From contig NZ_FTMS01000005.1 of NCBI RefSeq assembly GCF_900156105.1, positions 62,001 to 126,000 on the forward strand: DNA of 64,000 nt. Direction: 5' to 3'. This stretch comes from Alkalispirochaeta americana. GTDB taxonomy: Bacteria; Spirochaetota; Spirochaetia; DSM-27196; Alkalispirochaetaceae. The notes beneath the pieces are model-generated. The model was given only the letters and a program-made list of their open reading frames with translations. It had not been told where the DNA came from and made no database searches. This document shows positions 56,574 through 64,000 of this stretch, piece after piece. Made by a program: the position numbers and the translations under genes. Position 1 is the first letter of the stretch. Every line of letters begins with the position of its first letter.

Positions 56574-57989
56574 ATGAACAACCAGGCCATGAACAGGATC
56601 GCACGCCGGCGAATAGCCCAACTGCTGCAGAGCAGCCCCTCGGAGACCATCCAGGAAGTTCCCGGCTGGGTCCGCACCAAACGGGACTCCAAGAACGTCT
56701 GTTTCCTCGAACTCAACGATGGAAGCTCTCTCCAGGGCCTTCAGGCGATCATAGACAAGAGCGCCACCGATCTTCAGAACACCCTGGATCGCCTCCAGAC
56801 GGGGGCTTCCGTGATTGCCCGGGGAACTCTGGTGGCATCTCCCGGAAAAGGTCAGTCCGTCGAACTGTCCTGCACGGAGCTGGACCTCCTGGGCGAGGCG
56901 CCGGCCGAGAGCTACCCCCTCCAGAAGAAACGCCACTCCTTCGAGTTTCTCCGGGAAATTGCCCACCTCCGGGGCCGCACCAATACTTTTGGGGCAGTCA
57001 TGCGTGTGCGCAACCGCCTCAGCATCGCCGTGCACCAGTTCTTTCAGGAACGGGAGTTTCTGTATCTCAATACTCCCATCATCACTGCCAGCGACGCCGA
57101 GGGAGCGGGAGCCCTTTTCCAGGTAACAACCCTGGATGTGAACAACCCGCCGCGCCGGGAGGATGGCTCTCTGGACTACAGCGAGGACTTTTTCGGGAAA
57201 CCGGCCTATCTCACCGTGAGCGGCCAGCTCAACGCCGAGGCCTACGCCACGGCCCTGGACCGGGTCTATACCTTTGGACCGACCTTTCGGGCAGAGAACT
57301 CCAACACCACGCGCCACCTGGCAGAGTTCTGGATGATCGAACCGGAGATGGCTTTCTGCGATCTTGAGGGTAATATGAGCCTGGCCGAGGATTTTGTCCG
57401 GTTTCTCCTGAAGGATATACTGGATCGGTGCCCTGAAGACATGGCCTTCTTTGACAAACGAATCGAGCCGGGCATCGTGGAAAGCCTCCGCACAGTTGCC
57501 GAGAGCGATTTCCGGAGAATGACCTACACCGAGGCGATCGACGTCCTTGAAAAGAGCGGCCGTTCCTTCTCTTTCTCGCCACACTGGGGGATCGACCTTC
57601 AAACGGAGCACGAGAAGTTTCTCACCGAGGACTACGCCCAGGGGCCGGTGATCGTCACTGACTACCCCCGGGAGATCAAGGCCTTCTACATGAAGCAGAA
57701 CCCTGACGGGAAGACCGTCCGCGCCATGGATGTGCTGGTTCCCCGCCTGGGAGAAATCATCGGAGGAAGCCAGCGCGAAGAGGGGCTTGAACCATTGGAG
57801 AAGGCGATCCGCCGTTGCGGCCTCGAGACCGAATCCTATCAGTGGTATCTGGATCTGCGGCGCTTTGGAACGGTGCCCCACGCCGGGTTCGGCCTGGGTT
57901 TTGAGCGCCTCGTGCGGTATGTCACGGGAATGCAGAACATCCGCGATGTAATTCCCTTTCCCCGGGCCGTGGGAAGCGCCGAGTTTTAG
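56574..57989 (+). CDS. asnS: Asparaginyl-tRNA synthetase
   Basis: Class IIb aminoacyl-tRNA synthetase charging tRNA-Asn (471 aa; E. coli AsnS 466). N-terminal OB-fold anticodon domain ([20 protein letters not shown]), then the catalytic domain with motif 1 ([20 protein letters not shown]), motif 2 ([31 protein letters not shown]) and motif 3 ([15 protein letters not shown]). The [10 protein letters not shown] and FRAENSNT variants distinguish AsnRS from AspRS. The frame is open upstream through the octamer array, but that would add a repetitive Gly-rich tail; ATG 56574 matches the expected N-terminus. Confidence 0.95.
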   Translation: MNNQAMNRIARRRIAQLLQSSPSETIQEVPGWVRTKRDSKNVCFLELNDGSSLQGLQAIIDKSATDLQNTLDRLQTGASVIARGTLVASPGKGQSVELSCTELDLLGEAPAESYPLQKKRHSFEFLREIAHLRGRTNTFGAVMRVRNRLSIAVHQFFQEREFLYLNTPIITASDAEGAGALFQVTTLDVNNPPRREDGSLDYSEDFFGKPAYLTVSGQLNAEAYATALDRVYTFGPTFRAENSNTTRHLAEFWMIEPEMAFCDLEGNMSLAEDFVRFLLKDILDRCPEDMAFFDKRIEPGIVESLRTVAESDFRRMTYTEAIDVLEKSGRSFSFSPHWGIDLQTEHEKFLTEDYAQGPVIVTDYPREIKAFYMKQNPDGKTVRAMDVLVPRLGEIIGGSQREEGLEPLEKAIRRCGLETESYQWYLDLRRFGTVPHAGFGLGFERLVRYVTGMQNIRDVIPFPRAVGSAEF

Positions 57990-57993
57990 CCAG

Positions 57994-58021
57994 TTCCAGG
58001 CGGCCCCAGGGCCGCCTGGAA
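57994..58021. terminator. Bidirectional hairpin between asnS and the flavodiiron gene
   Basis: TTCCAGGCGGCCC / GGGCCGCCTGGAA, 13 perfectly complementary bases around a two-base centre, filling the 37-bp gap between the two convergent stops. No U-tract. Confidence 0.75.
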
Positions 58022-58026
58022 TGGTT

Positions 58027-59256
58027 CTAGCCCTGCCGGACCCACTCCCGCACGCAGGCTACCAGCTCGCGACCTCGCGTGGCGATCAAATCCAGATCGT
58101 CTTCTTTTGGAGCACCCAGAAACTCCAGGGGCTCAAGGAAGTCCCAGTTCATCTTGTAGCGCGTCATAATCTCGTCCAGCTCTTTCTGGGCGCCACCGGA
58201 CCAGCCGTAACTTCCAAACCGGAAGGCCTTCCGGTTCAGGGCTTTCTTTCGGCCTAACTCATCCAGGACCACCGCCATGGGGGCAAACATCTTGTACTCG
58301 TAGGTTGGCATGGCCAGAACTACACCGCTGGAACTCCAGACATCGCGGAGGATCTCGGAATAGTGGCTCTGGGGAACCTGGTGCTCGTGAACCGTAACTC
58401 CCTCGGCCTCAATCGCTTCAACTATTCTCCGCACTCCCCGCTCGGTATTCCCGTACATGGAGCCCCAGATCACGGTGATCTCTTCCTTGGCAGGCCCCTT
58501 GCTATAGGAGGCATATCGCTTGTAGTCGTCGATTATTTTCTGGGGGTTGCTGCGCCAGACGATCCCGTGTCCGGGAGCAATGATCTTGACCGGCAGTTTT
58601 TCCGTCTTGGCGATCGCCTTCTGGGTTGGCCCCGAAAAGGGCCCGACAATGTTCGCATAATATCGGCTGGCCTGGCGCTCGAAAAAATCAATCTCCTCCT
58701 GCGAAAGTTGATCGTCGTAGGGGGAATCGGTGATCGCGCCAAAGGAACCGAAGGCATCACAGGGGAAGAGTGTTCCCGTCTTGGTATCGAAGGTGGCCAT
58801 CGTCTCGGGCCAATGGACATTCGGGATCTCTTCGAAGGCGAGAACATGACCGTTTCCCAGATCCAGGGTGTCACCGGACTTGACCACCATTACCTCGTTG
58901 TCAATCTCGAAAAAAGCCTTCAGGAGCGCCTGGGCCTTCGCAGTGGTCACAATCTTGAAATCGGGACGGATTTTCTTGAAATCCTCAAGCCATCCCGAAT
59001 GATCAGGCTCCATATGGTTGATAACCACATAATCGATATCGTTATAATCTATCCCCATTTGGGCAAACTGATCAAAGAGCACCTGCGGGGTGCCGTCCCA
59101 GTTGCACACTCCATCGATGATAGCGACCTTCTCGCCCTTTACAATGTAGGAGTTCATGGAGACACCCTCGGGAATCGGCCACATCCCCTCGAAGAGGATG
59201 TCCGTGACATTGGCCGAGAGGCGCCAGGTATTTTCGGTAACGTGCGTAGTCTTCAT
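58027..59256 (-). CDS. Flavodiiron protein (FprA-type flavoprotein)
   Basis: Cytoplasmic O2 and/or NO reductase protecting anaerobes (409 aa). N-terminal metallo-beta-lactamase-like domain with the diiron ligands HMEPDH (in VINHMEPDHSGWLEDF), then PNVHWPETM (His), CDAFGSFG (Asp) and IAPGHGIVWR (His); C-terminal flavodoxin domain starting VIWGSMYGNTERGVR (FMN phosphate loop) with MPTYEYKMFAPM and FGSYGWSGGAQKELDE. No rubredoxin domain is fused, so the electron donor is separate. Monocistronic; a GGAG lies 11 bases before the ATG. Consistent with an anaerobe or microaerophile. Confidence 0.93.
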   Translation of the reverse strand: MKTTHVTENTWRLSANVTDILFEGMWPIPEGVSMNSYIVKGEKVAIIDGVCNWDGTPQVLFDQFAQMGIDYNDIDYVVINHMEPDHSGWLEDFKKIRPDFKIVTTAKAQALLKAFFEIDNEVMVVKSGDTLDLGNGHVLAFEEIPNVHWPETMATFDTKTGTLFPCDAFGSFGAITDSPYDDQLSQEEIDFFERQASRYYANIVGPFSGPTQKAIAKTEKLPVKIIAPGHGIVWRSNPQKIIDDYKRYASYSKGPAKEEITVIWGSMYGNTERGVRRIVEAIEAEGVTVHEHQVPQSHYSEILRDVWSSSGVVLAMPTYEYKMFAPMAVVLDELGRKKALNRKAFRFGSYGWSGGAQKELDEIMTRYKMNWDFLEPLEFLGAPKEDDLDLIATRGRELVACVREWVRQG

Positions 59257-59320
59257 TGGTTAATTTGCTCCGTCCTTGTAGCGTTGTGGAGGATAAGGTA
59301 CTACCAGAGCAGGCTGGTCA

Positions 59321-59857
59321 TCAAGAAAGCGGGATATCTTTTTCCGCAGCCCCCCTCGGCCTGGGGGGGGTTGCAAGAAACCGGTCCAGGGCATCGGCAA
59401 AAGCCTTTTGCTCGCGCTTTCCGAAGGTCACCGCCCTGGTCATGGTCTCAAGCCCCTGGGCACGGATCGCTGCCCGGGCATCGCGCAGGGAACGAAGCTC
59501 CCGAATCGAATCCCGCTCAAAGAGCCGCCCCCGGTCGTTCATTACCGGGATACCCAACTCGACCAGACGCTCTGCCAGAGGGATATCCCGCGTAACCACC
59601 AGGACAATCCCCCGGGCAGCGACAGTTTCCCGCAAAAGGTAGTCATCGACGTCCTCCTCCTGGATGACCAGCATCTCCAGGAGATCCCCTCCGGTCTTTC
59701 CGAGAGGAAGCGCACGGTTGGCGCAGAAACGGACGGGGATGCCCCTCCTCCCGGGAATCCGCTGAAGGATCTCCCGAACCGGCACGGGGCAGGAATCGCC
59801 GTCAACCCAGATCTCTACCCCGACAGCAATGGAGTCAGGGTGTTCATGATCGTTCAT
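59321..59857 (-). CDS. DUF188 (YaiI/YqxD, UPF0178) family protein
   Basis: Member of the YaiI/YqxD family, PIN-like fold, function unproven (178 aa). EIWVDGDSCPVPVREILQRI at the N-terminus, VDDYLLRETVAARGIVLVVTRDIPLAERLVE and VMNDRGRLFERDSIRE are the family hallmarks, with conserved Asp residues in WVDGD and TRDIPLA. ATG 59857 overlaps the end of manA by 14 bp, so it is translated together with it; a longer upstream frame lies inside manA and is discounted. Confidence 0.9.
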   Translation of the reverse strand: MNDHEHPDSIAVGVEIWVDGDSCPVPVREILQRIPGRRGIPVRFCANRALPLGKTGGDLLEMLVIQEEDVDDYLLRETVAARGIVLVVTRDIPLAERLVELGIPVMNDRGRLFERDSIRELRSLRDARAAIRAQGLETMTRAVTFGKREQKAFADALDRFLATPPRPRGAAEKDIPLS

Positions 59858-61136
59858 CACCGGACACCCCGGATACAGAACCCTCAGCTCCGACACGAAC
59901 CGTGGCGGGCGTGAAAGAAAGCGTTCCTGGAAGAGCCGCGATATACGCCGAGGCAACTCCAGGACCGGAAACGTCCCACTTCTCCGCAGCGTGATCAAGA
60001 AAAACCGACTCTCCCGATTCCAGAAGAAGACCATCACAAACAACAGGCCCCTCTGTGGCAAGAAGGATCGCCGGCCCTTCCCGCTTTTCTATCCGGCCCT
60101 CCCGGGGCACGCGAACCAGCTCGAACTCCCGGGCTGGTGTAACGTAGACCCGAAGGCCCTGCTGATTGCATCCCGAGGACGGATGGGGCAAAAAACTCTC
60201 GAAAGAGAGAATCCGGGCCAGCTCCCGGCAATCCACGTGTTTCTCGGTGCACCCCGAACGCAAGACGTTGTCAGAGTTTGCCATGATCTCCACTCCAGCA
60301 CCGCGCAGATACGCATGAAGCACCCGAGACCCCAGGAAGACAGCCTCACCGGGTTGGAGATGAAAAAGATTCAGATAAAGCGGCGCGAACGCCCCGGGAT
60401 CTCCGGGATACTGGCCCAGAAGTTCCCGGACCCACCAGTAGCGGTCCCGGGTTTCGTTGCGCCCCTCCAGGCAGGAACTCAGGGTCCGAACCAAGTCGTC
60501 CCGGAAGGAACGGTCGAGACCGCACTCAAGGAGCGCTAGAAAAAGCTTTTCCCAGGTCTCCTCCCGGGGATCCTCAAGAAACGGCTCCAGCGCCTCGTCC
60601 AGCAGGGGGTGGTTCAGGCGCGCCAGCGAAGAAGAGAGAACCAGAAACTCCCGGCGCAACTCCTCCAGAGGCCGAAAGCCGCACAACCCCCAGAACTCCG
60701 TGAGCGCACAGATGAGTTCCGGCTTGTGGTTCTGGTCTCGATAGGTTCGGAGCGGAGCGTCCCGGGGAACTCCCTGTGCCTCTTCCCGGGCAAATCCCTC
60801 CCGAGCCTGCTCCCGATCAGGATGAGCCTGAATGGAGAGCCCCTTGCCCGCAGTCAGAACTTTCAGCAGAAAGGGCAGACCCGGCATATCCTCGCCGGGA
60901 GCCTGCAACTCCAGGGACCGGGGCCCCAGCAAAGCGGGAGATTCCGCAAGAAACGAGGCCAGGGAGACCGTCTCTCCCCGGGGGGTTACAATCTGACTTG
61001 CCCCGTTCGGGTGCGAGCCCATCCATAATTCCGCCTCGGGGCGCCCCCCCGGGGATCGCCCCTGGATCTTTGCCAGCAAATCAGGGCTTCCCCAAGCATA
61101 CTGTTTCACCTGATTGATCATTTTATAGTGTGCCAC
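59844..61136 (-). CDS. manA: Mannose-6-phosphate isomerase, class I
   Basis: Zn enzyme interconverting mannose-6-phosphate and fructose-6-phosphate (430 aa). Family segments: MINQVKQYAWGSPDLLAKI, AELWMGSHPNGAS, the Zn-ligand stretch LSIQAHPDREQA, DQNHKPELICALTEFWGLCG and LGSRVLHAYLRGAGVEIMANSDN split over two conserved blocks. GTG 61136 is taken as start because TTGACC-17-TAGCAT ends six bases before it; an ATG five codons later is possible. Cotranscribed with the DUF188 gene and divergent from the PPi-PFK gene. Confidence 0.93.
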   Translation of the reverse strand: MAHYKMINQVKQYAWGSPDLLAKIQGRSPGGRPEAELWMGSHPNGASQIVTPRGETVSLASFLAESPALLGPRSLELQAPGEDMPGLPFLLKVLTAGKGLSIQAHPDREQAREGFAREEAQGVPRDAPLRTYRDQNHKPELICALTEFWGLCGFRPLEELRREFLVLSSSLARLNHPLLDEALEPFLEDPREETWEKLFLALLECGLDRSFRDDLVRTLSSCLEGRNETRDRYWWVRELLGQYPGDPGAFAPLYLNLFHLQPGEAVFLGSRVLHAYLRGAGVEIMANSDNVLRSGCTEKHVDCRELARILSFESFLPHPSSGCNQQGLRVYVTPAREFELVRVPREGRIEKREGPAILLATEGPVVCDGLLLESGESVFLDHAAEKWDVSGPGVASAYIAALPGTLSFTPATVRVGAEGSVSGVSGDERS

Positions 61137-61142
61137 ACAGCG

Positions 61143-61171
61143 ATGCTACCGGCCTCTTCAGGTCCGGTCAA
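61143..61171 (-). promoter_or_regulatory. manA promoter, leaderless layout
   Basis: Minus strand TTGACC - 17 bp - TAGCAT, six bases before the GTG at 61136. No ribosome site in the gap. Confidence 0.65.
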
Positions 61172-61217
61172 GGGTCTTCTCCAGGGCCAAGCTTCACCGT
61201 AAGCCAGCCCTGCGCCG

Positions 61218-61247
61218 TTGCCTCCAGAAGGCCTCACCGGATAGAAT
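61218..61247 (+). promoter_or_regulatory. PPi-phosphofructokinase promoter, leaderless layout
   Basis: TTGCCT - 18 bp - TAGAAT, nine bases before the ATG at 61257, without a Shine-Dalgarno sequence. Back-to-back with the manA promoter, the two -35 boxes being 46 bp apart. Confidence 0.65.
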
Positions 61248-61256
61248 AGGGCCGTT

Positions 61257-62924
61257 ATGAAACAATCACAGCTGCAAAAAATTCGGTATACCTACGAACC
61301 CAAGCTTCCCCCGGCCATCCGGGGAGATATCGCATCGATCTCCCTTTCCCTGGGAGAACCCACCCAGGCCCTCAGCGATCAGGAGGCCCTGAAAAAAACA
61401 TTTGCCCACACCTACGGCAAACCCATCGCCACCATGCAGGCCAGCGGCAACAATCCCCAGGCATCGGTGCAGCGCACCGTGGGCGTCATCCTCTCGGGAG
61501 GACAGGCCCCAGGCGGTCACAACGTCATTTCGGGCATCTTCGACGCCCTGAAGAAAGCAAACCCCCAAAACAAGCTCCTGGGGTTTCTGGGAGGACCCTC
61601 GGGCCTTGTGGAAGACCAGAAAATCGAGATCACCGCTGAATACATGAATGATTTCCGCAACACTGGAGGATTCGATATAATCGGCAGCGGTCGCACCAAG
61701 ATCGAGACCCCGGAACAGTTCGCCGCAGCCCGAAAAACCTGCCAGACCAACAAGATCGATGCCCTGGTCGTAATCGGCGGTGACGACAGCAACACCAACG
61801 CAGCCCTTCTGGCCGAGTATTTTGTTGCCCAGGGAGATCCCGTACAGGTTATCGGCGTACCCAAGACGATCGACGGTGACCTGAAAAACGAATATATCGA
61901 GGCATCCTTTGGCTTTGACACCGCCGTGAAGACCTATTCAGAGCTCATCGGCAACATCCAGCGCGACGCCAACAGTGCAAAAAAATACTGGCACTTTATC
62001 AAGCTCATGGGTCGCTCGGCCAGCCACATCGCCCTGGAGTGCGCCCTCCAGACCCGGCCCACGGCCTGCATCATCTCTGAAGAGGTGGCCGAAAAGAAAC
62101 AAACCCTCCAGCAGATCGTCTCCTCCCTGGCAGAAATCGTGGCAAAGCGCGCCGAAGGAGGTGAAAACTTTGGCGTCGTCCTGATTCCCGAAGGCCTGAT
62201 CGAGTTCATTCCCGAGATGGGGCGCCTGATTTCCGAAGTGAACGATCTCCTGGCTATTCACAGCACGGAGTTCTCCGGAATATCCGGACCCGACGAACAA
62301 GCCCGCTGGCTTTCCGGAAAGCTGAGCACCGAGAGCGCACCGGTTTTCACCTCTCTGCCCCGGGATATCCAGCACCAGCTCCTGATGGATCGCGATCCCC
62401 ACGGAAACGTTCAGGTCTCCCGAATCGAGACGGAGAAGCTCCTGATCCAAATGGTGAGCGAAGAACTCAACGAACGAGCCCGGACAGGGTCCTACCAGGG
62501 CATATTCAACGCGCTGAACCATTTCTTTGGCTACGAGGGTCGTTGCGCCTTCCCCAGCAATTTTGACGCCGACTACACCTACTCCCTGGGATACAGCGCG
62601 TTTGTGCTGATCGCCAACGGTCTCACGGGCTATCTCTCCAGCGTCCGGAAGATCGCTCAACCTGCCAGTGAGTGGGTTGCAGGCGGCATCCCCCTGACAA
62701 TGATGATGAACATGGAGCAACGCCACGGCGAGAAGAAACCGGTTATCAAGAAAGCTCTGGTAGAACTGGAAGGGGCTCCCTTTACCTATTTCGCCCGCCA
62801 TCGGGACGAATGGGCAACCCGAACATCCTTCGTCTATCCTGGCGCCATCCAGTACTACGGACCCGACGAGATCTGTAACCAGCCCACGATCACCCTGCGG
62901 CTTGAACAGGGCCTGGAGGCCTGA
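61257..62924 (+). CDS. pfp: PPi-dependent 6-phosphofructokinase
   Basis: Reversible diphosphate:fructose-6-phosphate phosphotransferase of the long spirochaete/plant-beta type (555 aa, the length known from Borrelia and Treponema). GGQAPGGHN (81-89) is the phosphate-binding loop; GGDDS (174-178), with Asp in place of Gly at the ATP-discriminating position, marks PPi use; PKTIDGDL (202-209) is the catalytic loop. Central to glycolysis here and a good lineage marker for spirochaetes. Single-gene unit ended by a strong intrinsic terminator. It converges on lepA. Confidence 0.96.
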   Translation: MKQSQLQKIRYTYEPKLPPAIRGDIASISLSLGEPTQALSDQEALKKTFAHTYGKPIATMQASGNNPQASVQRTVGVILSGGQAPGGHNVISGIFDALKKANPQNKLLGFLGGPSGLVEDQKIEITAEYMNDFRNTGGFDIIGSGRTKIETPEQFAAARKTCQTNKIDALVVIGGDDSNTNAALLAEYFVAQGDPVQVIGVPKTIDGDLKNEYIEASFGFDTAVKTYSELIGNIQRDANSAKKYWHFIKLMGRSASHIALECALQTRPTACIISEEVAEKKQTLQQIVSSLAEIVAKRAEGGENFGVVLIPEGLIEFIPEMGRLISEVNDLLAIHSTEFSGISGPDEQARWLSGKLSTESAPVFTSLPRDIQHQLLMDRDPHGNVQVSRIETEKLLIQMVSEELNERARTGSYQGIFNALNHFFGYEGRCAFPSNFDADYTYSLGYSAFVLIANGLTGYLSSVRKIAQPASEWVAGGIPLTMMMNMEQRHGEKKPVIKKALVELEGAPFTYFARHRDEWATRTSFVYPGAIQYYGPDEICNQPTITLRLEQGLEA

Positions 62925-62964
62925 CCGGCAGAACCGCTGCGTCCTTCCCGGACGTAGCAAAATT

Positions 62965-62997
62965 AAGCCCCGGGCACAAGGACCCGGGGCTTTTTAT
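62965..62997. terminator. Rho-independent terminator between pfp and lepA
   Basis: AAGCCCCGGG / CCCGGGGCTT stem of 10 bp, eight-base loop, followed by TTTATCC (the stem's own TT makes a T5 run). On the minus strand the stem is preceded by AATTTTG, so it can serve lepA as well. Confidence 0.85.
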
Positions 62998-63017
62998 CCT
63001 GCCGATACCGGCCTCCC

Positions 63018-64000
63018 CTACTCCTCGGGAGAGCCCTTGAGAACCGAAAGAAACGCCGACTGGGGCAGCTCCACGTTCCCCACAGTCTTCATTCGCTTCT
63101 TGCCTTCCTTCTGTTTTTCCAGAAGCTTTCGCTTCCGGCTGATATCACCACCGTAGCATTTGGCGGTCACATCCTTTCTCAGAGCCGGGATCGTCTCCCG
63201 GGCAATAACAGTTCCCCCGATTGCCCCCTGGATGGGCACCTTGAACTGATGCCGGGGAATCTCCTGTCGCAACTGCTTGCAGGCAGCCCGGGCGCGGCGC
63301 TCGGCGTTTCCCCGATAGACCAGCATGGAGAGGGCATCCACGGGCTTGCCATTCACCAGAATATCCAGTCGCGCGAGCTGGACCGGCCTGCGATCGATGA
63401 GCTCGTAGTCAAATGACGCATAGCCTCGCGAAAGAGATTTCAGGTTATCATAGAAATCAAAGAGAACCTCCGCCAGCGGCATCTCGAAGACGAGTTCGAC
63501 CCGGGAGGTATCGAGATAGATCATATCTTTCTGAATGCCCCGGCGGTCGTTGCAGAGGCTCAGCATCGGCCCCAGATAGGTATCGGGAGTAATGATCGAG
63601 GCCCGGATAAAAGGCTCCATGGCAAGCTTGATCGTCCCCGGATCCGGATAATCCATGGGACTGTCCACCAGAAGCCTGGTCCCGTCGTTCAGTTCGATCT
63701 CGTATTCAACCGACGGAGCCGTCAGGACCAGGTTCAGATCAAACTCCCGCTCGAGTCGCTCCTGGATGACCTCGAGATGGAGCATTCCCAGAAAGCCGCA
63801 GCGGAATCCGAATCCCAGGGCTGCGGAATTATCCTTCTCGAAGACCAGCGAGGCATCGTTGAGGCGAAGTTTATCCATGGCCTGAACAAGCCCCTGGTAC
63901 TCGTTCGTGTCAACAGGGTAAATGGAAGAGAACACCACAGGCTTCACTTCCCGAAAACCGGGAAGCGCAGTCTTGCACCGCGCGTCGGGACGCGTCACGG
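63018..64000 (-). CDS. lepA: Elongation factor 4 (LepA), C-terminal part; truncated by window end
   Basis: Back-translocating translational GTPase; only the C-terminal ~327 residues are inside the window, the GTP-binding domain lies beyond base 64000. Diagnostic segments: [54 protein letters not shown] and the LepA-specific C-terminal domain [20 protein letters not shown] with [32 protein letters not shown] at 63998 is an internal codon, not a start. Confidence 0.95.
   Translation of the reverse strand, partial: VTRPDARCKTALPGFREVKPVVFSSIYPVDTNEYQGLVQAMDKLRLNDASLVFEKDNSAALGFGFRCGFLGMLHLEVIQERLEREFDLNLVLTAPSVEYEIELNDGTRLLVDSPMDYPDPGTIKLAMEPFIRASIITPDTYLGPMLSLCNDRRGIQKDMIYLDTSRVELVFEMPLAEVLFDFYDNLKSLSRGYASFDYELIDRRPVQLARLDILVNGKPVDALSMLVYRGNAERRARAACKQLRQEIPRHQFKVPIQGAIGGTVIARETIPALRKDVTAKCYGGDISRKRKLLEKQKEGKKRMKTVGNVELPQSAFLSVLKGSPEE

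Overview
The window looks like chromosomal DNA (G+C-rich, tightly packed) from a free-living spirochaete, probably a saline/alkaline Spirochaeta or Alkalispirochaeta type. This is inferred from a 555-residue PPi-dependent phosphofructokinase of the spirochaete type, a heavy chemotaxis and c-di-GMP signalling content, a DeoR/fucose locus and a flavodiiron protein. No 16S or other decisive marker is present, so the lineage is a guess. I see no phage, IS, CRISPR array, rRNA or tRNA.

Layout. 1-8.2 kb: envelope pair, an alpha-2-macroglobulin-like protein (its 5' end lies outside the window) overlapping pbpC, then a convergent GNAT gene. 8.4-24.8 kb: a sensory island with a 7TMR-DISM diguanylate cyclase, a PAS/HisKA_2 histidine kinase, two MCPs flanking a GGDEF-EAL phosphodiesterase, then on the minus strand MCP-STAS-CheA-CheW, and a membrane-anchored AraC-type regulator. 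The two plus-strand MCPs share a 524-bp block that is identical at the DNA level. 25-31.5 kb: an FGGY kinase, a lipoprotein, and a quinone/respiration group (UbiA/MenA-like prenyltransferase, polyprenyl diphosphate synthase, NDH-2 with a membrane tail). 31.7-36.2 kb: a formamidase-like amidase, an SDR, a dihydroorotate-dehydrogenase-like protein and a DD-carboxypeptidase.

36.5-46.2 kb is the most distinctive metabolic part. fucI-fucU has a clear promoter, a LacI/CcpA-type operator and an intrinsic terminator. It is followed by a separately promoted operon: deoR, E2, E3, a fused E1-alpha/beta and an N-terminally extended SDR, mostly joined by start/stop overlaps. The E1 is divergent and the substrate of this 2-oxoacid (or acetoin-like) dehydrogenase complex cannot be read from sequence; it is my best candidate for an undescribed catabolic module. 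A PHP-domain protein and a DHH phosphoesterase converge on it.

48.7-64 kb holds housekeeping metabolism: glucokinase, a UDPGP-family nucleotidyltransferase, dCTP deaminase, a 56-residue basic protein, a minus-strand chain DAHP synthase-proA-proB-folB, asparaginyl-tRNA synthetase preceded by an 8-bp tandem array, flavodiiron protein, DUF188 protein, mannose-6-phosphate isomerase, PPi-PFK and the 3' part of lepA.

A recurring pattern is the placement of good sigma70-like promoters (often with a TTGC-type -35) only 5-9 nt before the start codon at several transcription-unit heads, implying leaderless mRNAs. Several convergent gene pairs are separated by long perfect GC-rich hairpins with no U-tract. 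All functional statements come from reading the sequence; no database search was run.
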